Positions 1-7,454 of a stretch of 36,687 bases of DNA are shown piece by piece (within the stretch, counting starts at the first letter, position 1; every line of letters starts with the position of its first letter). A program made the translations under genes and the position numbers. The notes under the pieces are model-generated. The model was not told where the DNA came from. It did no database searches and saw nothing but the letters and a program-made list of their open reading frames with translations. Source of the stretch: Frankia nepalensis (GTDB lineage: Bacteria > Actinomycetota > Actinomycetes > Frankiales > Frankiaceae); contig NZ_JADWYU010000191.1 of NCBI RefSeq assembly GCF_016786325.1, forward strand, positions 1 to 36,687, written 5' to 3'.

Positions 1-63
1 CCACACCCCCCAAACCCCCATTTCTGCCTGTCTCGGGGGCGCGGAGATGTGTATCAGAGCCAG
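1..63 (+). other. Illumina Nextera adapter and i7 index (artefact)
   Basis: Positions 30-63 match the 34-base Nextera read-2 adapter (GTCTCGTGGGCTCGG followed by the mosaic end AGATGTGTATAAGAGACAG) at 30 of 34 bases; the four differences are T to G at 36 and 41 and A to C at 55 and 60. Positions 22-29 read TTCTGCCT, which is the i7 sequence of Nextera index N703 in the library orientation. Positions 1-21 sit where the P7 flow-cell sequence would be, but match it poorly and are C-rich, as expected of low-quality read ends. This is residual library sequence at a contig end; genomic DNA starts at about 64. The adapter match is seen directly; the index identity is from memory of the kit. Confidence 0.93.
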
Positions 64-98
64 GGGACGGGCCCGCCGCCCTTGCCGCCCCCGCCGGG

Positions 99-2651
99 TC
101 AGGACCGGGTACGCCCGCCGCGCGGCACGTCGCGGAACGCGACGCCGTGGTCGGGCGCCGGTTCCCTGGGCATCCCCAGCAGGCGCTCGCTGATCACGTT
201 CCGGGCGATCTCCGTGGTACCGCCGGCGATCTCGGCGATCTGCCGGATCAGGTAGTCCAGGCCCTTGCCGCCGCCCGCGCCGTCGTCCTCGGTCCATGCC
301 ACGCCGGCGGCACCGGCGATCTCATAGGCGGCGGTGTCGCGCCGCACGCCGGCGAAGCCGGCCAGCAGCCGGGCGACCGCCGAGGACTGCGGGTGCATCC
401 TGCCCGACGCGATCCCCTGGGCGATCCGCTGGCCCAGGTGGTTCTTCACCACGCTGAGGATCCGCACCTCGCCGATCAGGTCGCGCACCCGCGGGTCGTC
501 GAGCCTGCCCTGGCTCTCGGCGACCGCCACGAGCGGGACGGCGAAGGCGTCGCCGGACTGCTGGGTCTGGCGGGGGGTGGTGGTCAGCGGCGAGTTGTGT
601 GCCATCCGCTCGTGCATCATCCACCGGGTACCGACGGTCCAGCCGCCGTCGACGTCGCCGAGCCGCTCGCTGTCCGGCACCCGGACGTCCGTCATGAACT
701 CCTGGCAGAACTCCTTAGAGCCGTTGAGCATCTCGATCCGGCTGATCTCGATGCCCTCCTGGTGCACCGGGAACATGAAGACGGTGAGCCCGCGGTGCTT
801 CGGCACGTCCCAGTTGGTGCGGGCCAGGCACAGCGCCCAGTCGGACCACCAGGCGCCGGTGCTCCAGACCTTGGAGCCGGTCAGCAGCCAGTCGTCGCCC
901 TCCCGCACCGCGTTGGTCAGCGCGCCGGCAACGTCGGAGCCGCTCGACGGCTCGGACAGGAACTGGATCCAGATCTCCTCGCCGCGCAGGATCGCCGGCA
1001 GGTGGCGCAGCTTCTGCTCGTGGGTGCCGAACTCCAGGATGACCGCGGCGCACGGGACGAGCGTCGGCACCTGGAACCGGTGCGGGTACTCGTAGCCGCT
1101 GATCTCGGCGTCGAACGCCTCCTGGTGCGCCGGGGTGAGCCCCTGCCCGCCGTACTCCCGGGGGAAGCAGATGCCGGCGAGGCCCGCGTCGAACAGCATC
1201 CGCTGCAGCTCCCGGTCGCGGGCGACCCCGGCCAGCTCCTCCTCGTCGGTCGGCGTCACCCGCAGCGAGCGGAACCCGTGGTTCGGCTTCAGGTTGGCCC
1301 GGATCCACTGGCGCGCCCGCAGCCGGAAGCTCTCCACGTCCTCCAGCTCGCCACCGGCCGGGACGGCGACCGGCCGCTCGGCGCTCTCGGCGGCCCGTGC
1401 CCCTGGCTCCGCCCCGGTCGAGACCTCGGGCTCGGCCTCAGGCTCGGGCAGCGAGGTGGCCTGGGCCCTGGCCTGGGCGACGACGACGTCGCTGACGAGG
1501 CGGCGGTGCTCCTCGGGCGCGCCGAACAGGGAGCGGTTGACGGTATGCCGCCGCAGGTAGAGGTGCAGGTCGTGCTCGGAGGTGACGCCGATGCCGCCGT
1601 GGATCTGCACGCAGTCCTGCATCAGGTCGCCGCCGCGCTCGCCGGTGAGCGCCTTGGCGACGCTGACCAGCTCATCGGCCTCCGGCGAGCGGGCCTCGAC
1701 GGCGGCCGCGGCCGCGTCGGCGGCCGCGTGGCCGGCCTCGAGCCAGAGCTTCATGTCCGCGAACCGGTGCTTGAGCTCCTGGTAGGAGGCCAGCGGCCGG
1801 CCGAACGCGTAGCGGTCGAAGGCCCAGTCGACGGTCAGGTCGAACGCCCGCTGCATCGCGCCGACCGACTCGGCGGCGAGCAGGACGAGCGCGAGCTGGC
1901 GCTGGCGGCGCACGTCCTCGTCGGCGCCGCCGAGCGCGCCGACGAGGGCCGCCCTGGGCAGCCGGACGCCGTCGAAGGTGGCGACCGAGAACCGCCGGGT
2001 CAGGTCCAGCCCGCGCATCGGGGTGAGCGTCAGGCCCGGGGTGTCGACGGGCACCAGCACCTGGGTGAGCCCGGCGTCGGTGCGCCCGGTCACCAGCAGG
2101 TGGGCGGCGGTCCCCGCGTCCTCGACGGGGCGCTTCACGCCGTCGAGGACGACCTCGTCGCCGTCGGGCCGGACCGTCAGCGTCACGGCGCCGAACCGGT
2201 CGTTCGGCGGCGGCTCGGCGAACGCCCACGCGGCGGTCGCCTCGCCGGCGAGCAGCGCGTCCAGCGCGCCGGAGTGCGCCGCGCCCGCGTCGCCGGCGGT
2301 CAGCGCGGCGGACAGCGCCGCGGCGACGAGGTTGGTCGGGACGAGCGGGCCGGGGGCGGCCCGGGTGCCGAACTCGTAGGCGAGCAGGCTCAGGTCGACC
2401 AGCGGCTGACCGCTCACGCTCCCGCCGCCGAGCTCCTCGCCGACGAGCAGCGAGGTCCAGCCGAGTTCCGCGCCGGCACGCCAGTAGTCGCGGGAGAACC
2501 CGGCATCGTCGTCCTGCAGGCGGCGCAGCGCGTCAGGGGGTGCCTCACGCTCCAGGTAGCGCGCGGTCGTGTCCCGGAGGATCTCCTGTTCGGGAGTCAG
2601 GTGGATCAGCATGCTGTCGACATTCCAGCTCGTGGGCGCCGGCCCGGCCAT
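99..2651 (-). CDS. Two-domain fused acyl-CoA dehydrogenase (FadE-like)
   Basis: An 850-residue protein with two complete acyl-CoA dehydrogenase (ACAD) units in tandem. Unit 1 (about residues 14-390) starts with the usual LTPEQEILRDT and carries QIHGGIGVTSEHDLHLYLRR near its end. An Ala/Glu/Pro-rich linker (about 392-430) leads to unit 2 (about 435-840), which has FLSEPSSGSDVAG and ends with IAGGTTEIARNVISERLLGM, the FAD-domain signature. The family makes alpha,beta-trans double bonds in acyl-CoAs with FAD. Single ACADs have about 380-400 residues; fused pairs such as mycobacterial FadE34 act on sterol side chains, where one unit can be catalytically silent. The substrate here is unknown. ATG 2651 has no Shine-Dalgarno sequence and could be leaderless; ATG 2612 gives the more usual N-terminus. 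The gene is complete despite adjoining the adapter. Its neighbour is a divergent GntR regulator. Confidence 0.88.
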   Translation of the reverse strand: MAGPAPTSWNVDSMLIHLTPEQEILRDTTARYLEREAPPDALRRLQDDDAGFSRDYWRAGAELGWTSLLVGEELGGGSVSGQPLVDLSLLAYEFGTRAAPGPLVPTNLVAAALSAALTAGDAGAAHSGALDALLAGEATAAWAFAEPPPNDRFGAVTLTVRPDGDEVVLDGVKRPVEDAGTAAHLLVTGRTDAGLTQVLVPVDTPGLTLTPMRGLDLTRRFSVATFDGVRLPRAALVGALGGADEDVRRQRQLALVLLAAESVGAMQRAFDLTVDWAFDRYAFGRPLASYQELKHRFADMKLWLEAGHAAADAAAAAVEARSPEADELVSVAKALTGERGGDLMQDCVQIHGGIGVTSEHDLHLYLRRHTVNRSLFGAPEEHRRLVSDVVVAQARAQATSLPEPEAEPEVSTGAEPGARAAESAERPVAVPAGGELEDVESFRLRARQWIRANLKPNHGFRSLRVTPTDEEELAGVARDRELQRMLFDAGLAGICFPREYGGQGLTPAHQEAFDAEISGYEYPHRFQVPTLVPCAAVILEFGTHEQKLRHLPAILRGEEIWIQFLSEPSSGSDVAGALTNAVREGDDWLLTGSKVWSTGAWWSDWALCLARTNWDVPKHRGLTVFMFPVHQEGIEISRIEMLNGSKEFCQEFMTDVRVPDSERLGDVDGGWTVGTRWMMHERMAHNSPLTTTPRQTQQSGDAFAVPLVAVAESQGRLDDPRVRDLIGEVRILSVVKNHLGQRIAQGIASGRMHPQSSAVARLLAGFAGVRRDTAAYEIAGAAGVAWTEDDGAGGGKGLDYLIRQIAEIAGGTTEIARNVISERLLGMPREPAPDHGVAFRDVPRGGRTRS

Positions 2652-2847
2652 TTTGATTCATAATCCACGTACGCAATCTACGGTCGTCCGAGGCGACGCG
2701 CCATGGTCCCGCGCCCGCCCACCCGAAGCCGACGATCGCCGTATACAGGGAAGAGCCTGATACGGCGCCGAAGCCCGGCGCCTGTAGAAACAAGGATCAC
2801 ACCAGCGTCGAGCCGCTCGACCCGACCGTCACCCGAGGACCGCCGCC

Positions 2848-3504
2848 GTGCCGCCCACTCGAACCGTCAAGCTCGCGAAGGCGAGCAACGCCGTCGTCGA
2901 CTACATCCTGGAGGAGATCTTCGAAGGTCGGCTGCGCGGCGGCCAGCGCGTCGACCTCGTCGAGGTCGGCGACACCCTGGGCCTGTCCCGCAGCCCGGTC
3001 CGGGAGGGCCTGGTCATGCTGGAGCGGGACGGGATCGTCTCGATCCGCCCGCACCGGGGCGTGTTCGTCGAGCCGTTCGACGCCGAGTCCGTGCTCGACG
3101 ACTTCGAGGTCATCGGCCTGCTGTCCGGCGTCGCGGTGTCGCGGCTCGCCAGCCGGCGTGACCCCGCGGTCGTCGCCGAGCTCGAGCACCTCATCGCCGA
3201 GCTGAAGGCCGCGGGCTCGACCGCGCGGATCGGCGAGCTCGTGCAGCAGATCTTCCGCACCCAGCACCGCGCGGGCGGCTCCCGGCGGCTGCGCGCCGAG
3301 CTGCGCGCCTTCGCCGGCTTCGTGCCGTGGGTCTTCCGCTTCGAGAGTGGCATGACCAGCGAGGAGATCATCCGCGAGCAGGAGGAGGTCCTCGCCGCGA
3401 TCGTCGCCGGCGACAGCGAGGCCGCCGCCCGCCACCGCGCCGCCCACTTCCGTGCCGCCGGCGAGCGCGTCGTCGCCGCCCTCGGCGCCCGCGGCATCCT
3501 CTGA
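2848..3504 (+). CDS. GntR-family (FadR/FCD-like) transcriptional regulator
   Basis: A 218-residue one-component regulator. Residues about 10-75 form the GntR winged helix (DYILEEIFEGRLRGGQRVDL, then LGLSRSPVREGLVMLERDGI and the wing VSIRPHRGVFVEPF). The rest is a helical FCD-type ligand domain ending at IREQEEVLAAIVAGDSEAAA, which is a typical FCD closing segment. FCD regulators usually sense organic acids or acyl-CoAs. The start is GTG, with GAGGA 8 bases upstream. It is divergent from the fused acyl-CoA dehydrogenase across a 196-bp gap and convergent with the next SDR, so it is probably the regulator of the 99-2651 gene; this is inferred from position. I saw no clean operator palindrome in the gap. 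Confidence 0.88.
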   Translation: MPPTRTVKLAKASNAVVDYILEEIFEGRLRGGQRVDLVEVGDTLGLSRSPVREGLVMLERDGIVSIRPHRGVFVEPFDAESVLDDFEVIGLLSGVAVSRLASRRDPAVVAELEHLIAELKAAGSTARIGELVQQIFRTQHRAGGSRRLRAELRAFAGFVPWVFRFESGMTSEEIIREQEEVLAAIVAGDSEAAARHRAAHFRAAGERVVAALGARGIL

Positions 3505-3526
3505 TCCCGGGGCCGGGCCGGCGGGG

Positions 3527-4309
3527 TCAGGTCTCGGCCAGGCCGCCCATCTGGTGGCCGCCGTCGACGGAGAGCACCTGGCCGGAGATGTACGAGGCGG
3601 CGTCACTCGCGAGGAAGACGATCGCCTGGGCCACCTCGTCGGGCCGGCCGACCCGGCCGAGCGGGGTGCCGGCGGCGATGTCGCCCGGGTCGATGCCGGC
3701 GACGTCCCACGCCGCCGCCGCCCGCTCGGAGGCGATCCCACCCACCGCCACGCAGTTGGACCGGATGCCGTAGGGCCCCCACTCGGCCGCGGTCACCTTG
3801 GTGAACATCTGCAGCGCGGCCTTGGCCGAGGCGTAGTGCGCCCCGCCCCGCACGCCGTAGACCCCGGCGTCGGAGGAGACGTTGACGATCGCGCCGGAGC
3901 GCTGCTCGAGGAAGTGCCTGCCGGCCTCACGGGCGCAGAGGTAGGCCGCGCGCACGTTGAGGTCGAAGCTCGCGTCCCAGCCCTTGGTCGGCAGGGTCCG
4001 CAGCGGTCCCATCCGGGTTCCGCCGGCGTTGTTGACGAGGATGTCGACCCGGCCGAGCTCGGCGACGGCGCGCTCGACGAGCGCGGCGACCTGCTCCTCG
4101 TCCTTGATGTTCGTCGGCACCGGCAGGCAGCGGCGGCCGGTGGCGTCGCGGACGGCGGCCGAGGTGCGTTCCAGGTCGGCGACGGTGCGGGCGGCGATCG
4201 CGACGTCGGCGCCGTGGGCCGCGAGCAGCCGGGCGGTGGCCGCGCCGATCCCGGTCCCGCCACCGGTCACGATCGCGACGCGGCCGGTCAGGTCGTAGGG
4301 GGCGTCCAT
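3527..4309 (-). CDS. SDR-family oxidoreductase (FabG-like)
   Basis: A 260-residue classical short-chain dehydrogenase/reductase. It shows the cofactor glycine motif TGGGTGIG (about residues 16-23), NNAG (about 92-95), a Ser in IVNVSSDAG and the catalytic YASAK (Tyr about 159, Lys about 163), and ends with a normal ISGQVLSVDGGHQMGG tail. The arginine after the second strand (AARTVADL) suggests NADP(H), but this is not certain. Such enzymes reduce or oxidise hydroxy/keto groups, often on acyl-CoAs in degradation clusters. ATG 4309 has GAGG 9 bases upstream. It lies 123 bp downstream of the isomerase-like gene on the same strand and may be cotranscribed with it. Confidence 0.9.
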   Translation of the reverse strand: MDAPYDLTGRVAIVTGGGTGIGAATARLLAAHGADVAIAARTVADLERTSAAVRDATGRRCLPVPTNIKDEEQVAALVERAVAELGRVDILVNNAGGTRMGPLRTLPTKGWDASFDLNVRAAYLCAREAGRHFLEQRSGAIVNVSSDAGVYGVRGGAHYASAKAALQMFTKVTAAEWGPYGIRSNCVAVGGIASERAAAAWDVAGIDPGDIAAGTPLGRVGRPDEVAQAIVFLASDAASYISGQVLSVDGGHQMGGLAET

Positions 4310-4432
4310 ATGCGAGAACCTCGATCTCCCGGGTCGGCTGTTTCCAGGTGAGCTGGCATTCCAGGCGGCTAGGCGGCGGTTCGCCAGTCGACGGCTGGCC
4401 GGTCCGCGACCGGCTGCTCGGCGCCGGGACCG

Positions 4433-5191
4433 TCAGCGCCAGTAGCGGGCGGTGGACGCGTGGGCCAGCCGGCAGAACTCGGGAACCGGGAGCTGGCGCA
4501 GCTCGGCGGACAGCACCTCGACGCTCACCAGACCGTCGAAGCCACGCTCCAGCAGCGTCGAGGCGAACCGTTCCAGGTCGAACTCGCCGTCGCCCGGCAT
4601 GACGCGGCGGTGCAGCGTCTCGGAGAACCCACTGCCGACGGGCGGCGGGGCGTCGTCGAACTGGATGTAGGCAATCTCGTCCAGTGGGATCGCCGAGAGC
4701 TCGGCCCAGGTGCTCTTCCCTCGGAAGAAATGCCACGTGTCGATCAGCACCCCGGACCGCTCGGCGCCCGCCGCGGCCACCACCTCCCGGGCCGCGGAGA
4801 TCGTCCCGACGGGGCCCAGCGGGCTGAACTCCACCGCGAGGCCGGCACCGGCCTCGGCGAGCATCTCGGCGCACCGGCGGATGACCGGCGCGGTCTCGGC
4901 GGACAGGCCCGCCCGGAACCCGGCCAGCACCCAGCGCGCGCCGACGGTGGCCGCGGCCTCGGCGAGCTGGCCGGCCTGCGCCAGCGTCGCCTCCGCGTCG
5001 TCGCCGACCAGCAGCGCCAGCAGCTCGTGGCAGCGCGTCCCGGCCGCCGCGAGCGTCTTCGCGCCGGCCGCGTCGGCGCGCCCGGCGGCCAGGCCCACCG
5101 CGGTGAACCCGGCGCCGGCCGCGGCCCCGACGAGGCCGGGAACGTCGATCTCCCGCCGGGAGTCGGGAGTCAACGCGATCTCGACCGCCAT
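4433..5191 (-). CDS. Sugar phosphate isomerase/epimerase-like TIM-barrel protein
   Basis: A 252-residue protein of the xylose-isomerase-like/AP-endonuclease-2 TIM-barrel superfamily. Visible landmarks are AVEFSPLG (a Glu at the usual metal-ligand position, about 120), VLIDTWHFFRG (Asp and His ligands), YIQFDDAP and the terminal GLVSVEVLS with its conserved Glu. This fits a metal-dependent aldose-ketose isomerase or epimerase acting on a small hydroxy acid or sugar; many family members of this type are uncharacterised and the substrate cannot be assigned. ATG 5191 is preceded by GAGGAG at 6-base spacing. It sits between two SDR genes on the same strand. Confidence 0.8.
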   Translation of the reverse strand: MAVEIALTPDSRREIDVPGLVGAAAGAGFTAVGLAAGRADAAGAKTLAAAGTRCHELLALLVGDDAEATLAQAGQLAEAAATVGARWVLAGFRAGLSAETAPVIRRCAEMLAEAGAGLAVEFSPLGPVGTISAAREVVAAAGAERSGVLIDTWHFFRGKSTWAELSAIPLDEIAYIQFDDAPPPVGSGFSETLHRRVMPGDGEFDLERFASTLLERGFDGLVSVEVLSAELRQLPVPEFCRLAHASTARYWR

Positions 5192-5321
5192 GAGCGCTCC
5201 TCACTGCCGACCGTGTGACACGACCGGTGTGGCAAGACCCGCGCGGACACGGCCCCGCGTCACACCGACGCCCCCAGAATCGCGGCAGCAGCCTGCCAGA
5301 AGCGACCGATACGACGGTCCG

Positions 5322-6062
5322 TCAGGCGGGCTGGCGGGGCATGACGGTTACGGAGGGGACGGTGCCGCGGCAGCGCAGCACGCTGTCGACGACACGCGCC
5401 AGCTCGGCCACGTCGAGGAGGGCCCCGGTCGCGTAGCCGAGGCGGTGCCAGATGGGGTGGTACTTGGCGGCGTAGGCGAGGTCCCAGTCATTGGCGAACT
5501 CGGTGCGCCCATAGCCGTCGCCGCCGGCGCAGTCGCCGACGACGACGCGGGTGAAGCCGACTTCCGGGTGCTCGGTCCGGTACGCCTCGACGAGCTTGTC
5601 GAGCGCGGCCTTGCTCACCGCGTAGGCGGCGAACCCGGGCCAGACCGGGGTGTGCGAGGCACTGATCGACGACAGATAGGCGGCCACGCCGCCGGCGGCC
5701 TTCAGATGCGGCAGCGCGGCGGCGGTGACGAGGGCCGCGCCGGTGACGTTGGTGTCGAAGGCGCGGCGCCAGGTGGCCGCGTCGACCTTCTCGACCGGAG
5801 ACAACGGGCCGATGCCGGCGCAGTAGACGAGGGCGTCGAGGCCGCCGAGGCCGGCGACGGCCTCCTCGACCGCCGCCGCGGCGGACGCCTCGTCGGTGAC
5901 ATCGCAGGCGATGGCGAGCGTGCCGGGGCCCGCTTCCTTCGCCGCGTCCACCAACCGCTCGCGCCGGCGGGCAAGTAAGGCGACCTGGTCGCCCCTTTGG
6001 CCGAGATCGACGCCGATACACCGACCGAGCCCGCTGGACGCACCGACCACCGCAACCTTCAC
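5322..6062 (-). CDS. SDR-family oxidoreductase
   Basis: A 246-residue short-chain dehydrogenase with GASSGLG near the N-terminus (about residues 7-13), VYCAGIG in the NNAG position, SSIS and YAVSK (catalytic Tyr/Lys, about 145-149). It closely resembles the SDR at 10356-11135 over its whole length (same GASSGLGR start, same DTNV, YAVSKAALDKLIEAYR-like and HPIW segments), so the two are paralogues. The start is GTG 6062, with AAGGAG 6 bases upstream. The 330-bp upstream gap holds a large inverted repeat and the terminator of the next gene. Substrate unknown; an alcohol/ketone step of the same pathway is likely. Confidence 0.88.
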   Translation of the reverse strand: MKVAVVGASSGLGRCIGVDLGQRGDQVALLARRRERLVDAAKEAGPGTLAIACDVTDEASAAAAVEEAVAGLGGLDALVYCAGIGPLSPVEKVDAATWRRAFDTNVTGAALVTAAALPHLKAAGGVAAYLSSISASHTPVWPGFAAYAVSKAALDKLVEAYRTEHPEVGFTRVVVGDCAGGDGYGRTEFANDWDLAYAAKYHPIWHRLGYATGALLDVAELARVVDSVLRCRGTVPSVTVMPRQPA

Positions 6063-6248
6063 CTGGCACTCCTTCTAAATGGGGACGGGTAACTTCTCGT
6101 GGCCGCGGCCGGCGCTGGTGCGCGGGCGGACGGCGCTCGCGTGGTTGGCGTGCCAGGCGGGAATCGGCGCGGCGCCTCCTGGGCGGAGACCCGCCACCCG
6201 GCAGCACGACGGTAGGCCGCGACTTCGACCAAGACAAGTGAACGCACA

Positions 6249-6281
6249 CTTCACGAGCGGTCCACTGGACCGCCCGTGAAG
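6249..6281. promoter_or_regulatory. 33-bp near-perfect inverted repeat, possible operator
   Basis: Two 16-base arms, CTTCACGAGCGGTCCA at 6249-6264 and TGGACCGCCCGTGAAG at 6266-6281, are inverted with a single central base and one mismatch. A smaller inverted pair, AAGTG/CACTT (6236-6251), overlaps its left edge. It lies 187 bp upstream of the SDR that starts at 6062 and 112 bp beyond the stop of the 6393 gene, outside any credible gene. The one-base spacer argues against a simple RNA hairpin and for a dimeric protein site, but a terminator cannot be excluded. Confidence 0.5.
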
Positions 6282-6324
6282 CCGGGCATCGCCACTCCCC
6301 GTTGCCGCTGCCGTCGCCGCCCCC

Positions 6325-6367
6325 GGTTCCCGGTACCCGACCCGGGAGAGCTCGGCCACCGGGAACC
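6325..6367 (-). terminator. Stem-loop after the DapB-like gene
   Basis: GGTTCCCGGT (6325-6334) and ACCGGGAACC (6358-6367) form a perfect 10-bp stem that continues, after one mismatch, with CCC/GGG pairs outside. The 23-base loop contains a second CCCGGG. It begins 25 bases past the TGA of the gene at 6393 and has no U-tract, as is common in high-GC actinobacteria. It probably ends the 9091-6393 operon. Confidence 0.5.
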
Positions 6368-6392
6368 TGGGGCTCAGGCGAGAAGCGGGGTC

Positions 6393-7454
6393 TCAGGCCA
6401 GGGACAGGCCGATGATCGGGGGCAGGTCGAGCGTGGTGCGGATGCCGGGAGCGGCGGCGACGACGGCCGCGATCGCGTTGACGGGCCGGTTGGCGGTGTA
6501 GCTGGGGGTCGTCGCGGCCATCTGCTCGAGCGTGAGCGGGAAGCGCAGGGAGATGTCCAGCGGGGCGTCGCCCTCGACGATCACCCGCCAGCCGGTGTCC
6601 TGGAGCTCCCAGTCGACGTCGAGGTCGGTCGTGCAGTACCAGTTGGCCCGGAACTGCAGGAACGGCGTGCCGGCGTGCCGGCCCGTGACCGTGATGCGCT
6701 GCGCGGCCACGGTCCCGGCGCGGATGGTCCCGGCGGCGATCTCGAGGTCGTTCTTGGCGACGGCGAGCTCGCCGGAGCCGGTGATCTCGTCCAGCGGCTT
6801 GCCGACCGCGTCGGCCACCAGGGCCAGCGACGGGCCGAAGGCCTCGCACAGGTGAGCCGCGCGGCGCTCGTCGAACTCCGTCAGTGGCCGGCCGTAGCCC
6901 ATCAGGTTGAACAGCATGTCCGGCGAGTCGCGCCGCGACATGTCCGCGTACTCGTTGATGACCAGTCGGTCGAGCCGGCGCTGGATCGAGGAGATCACCA
7001 GGGGCAGCGCCTCGGAGATGAAGCCGGGGCTGGAGCCGGTCGAGTGGATCGAGGTGCCGCCGGCCGCGCAGGCCTTCTCGACCCGGCCGCGCAGCGCCGG
7101 ATCGATGCTGGCCGGCCGGTGGAACTCGCCGCGGGTGGTGACGATGTTCGCCCCGGACTCGAGCAGCCGGCACACCTCGTCGACGTCCAGGCGGGCCGGC
7201 ATGTAGAGGACGCAGTCCGCGCCGAGCGCGACGACGTCGTCGATGCTGGTGGTCGCCGCGACACCGGTGACCGTGTCGAGGCCGGCGAGCTCGCCGGCGT
7301 CCTTGCCGGCCTTGTCCGCGCTGTAGACGTAGAGGCCGACGAGCTCGAGCGCCGGGTGCTCGATGACGGCCCGCAGCGACCGGGTGCCGATGTTCCCGGT
7401 CGCCCACTGGACGACGCGTAACGGGGCCTGGGCGATGTCCTGGGTCGTGCTCAA
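6393..7454 (-). CDS. Dihydrodipicolinate reductase-like NAD(P)-dependent oxidoreductase
   Basis: A 353-residue protein with an N-terminal Rossmann fold (LRVVQWATGNIGTRSLRAVI, about residues 12-31) followed by YVYSADKAGKDAGEL and ANIVTTRGEFHRPA, the layout of the DapB-like/2,4-diaminopentanoate-dehydrogenase-like group common in mycobacteria and Frankia. It is not a lysine-pathway DapB: it is longer and sits in a catabolic cluster. The exact reaction is unknown. The start is TTG 7454, which overlaps the TGA of the upstream DUF35-thiolase gene by 4 bases, indicating translational coupling and a shared function. Confidence 0.8.
   Translation of the reverse strand: MSTTQDIAQAPLRVVQWATGNIGTRSLRAVIEHPALELVGLYVYSADKAGKDAGELAGLDTVTGVAATTSIDDVVALGADCVLYMPARLDVDEVCRLLESGANIVTTRGEFHRPASIDPALRGRVEKACAAGGTSIHSTGSSPGFISEALPLVISSIQRRLDRLVINEYADMSRRDSPDMLFNLMGYGRPLTEFDERRAAHLCEAFGPSLALVADAVGKPLDEITGSGELAVAKNDLEIAAGTIRAGTVAAQRITVTGRHAGTPFLQFRANWYCTTDLDVDWELQDTGWRVIVEGDAPLDISLRFPLTLEQMAATTPSYTANRPVNAIAAVVAAAPGIRTTLDLPPIIGLSLA

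Noticed and set aside
147-2663. Long open frame (838 codons) on the plus strand opposite the acyl-CoA dehydrogenase
   Set aside because: It is antisense to a protein with clear family motifs; its composition (Arg, Gly, Ala, His rich) is that of a GC-rich shadow frame. The same holds for 13994-15211 plus, 7595-9145 plus and 29814-32384 minus.
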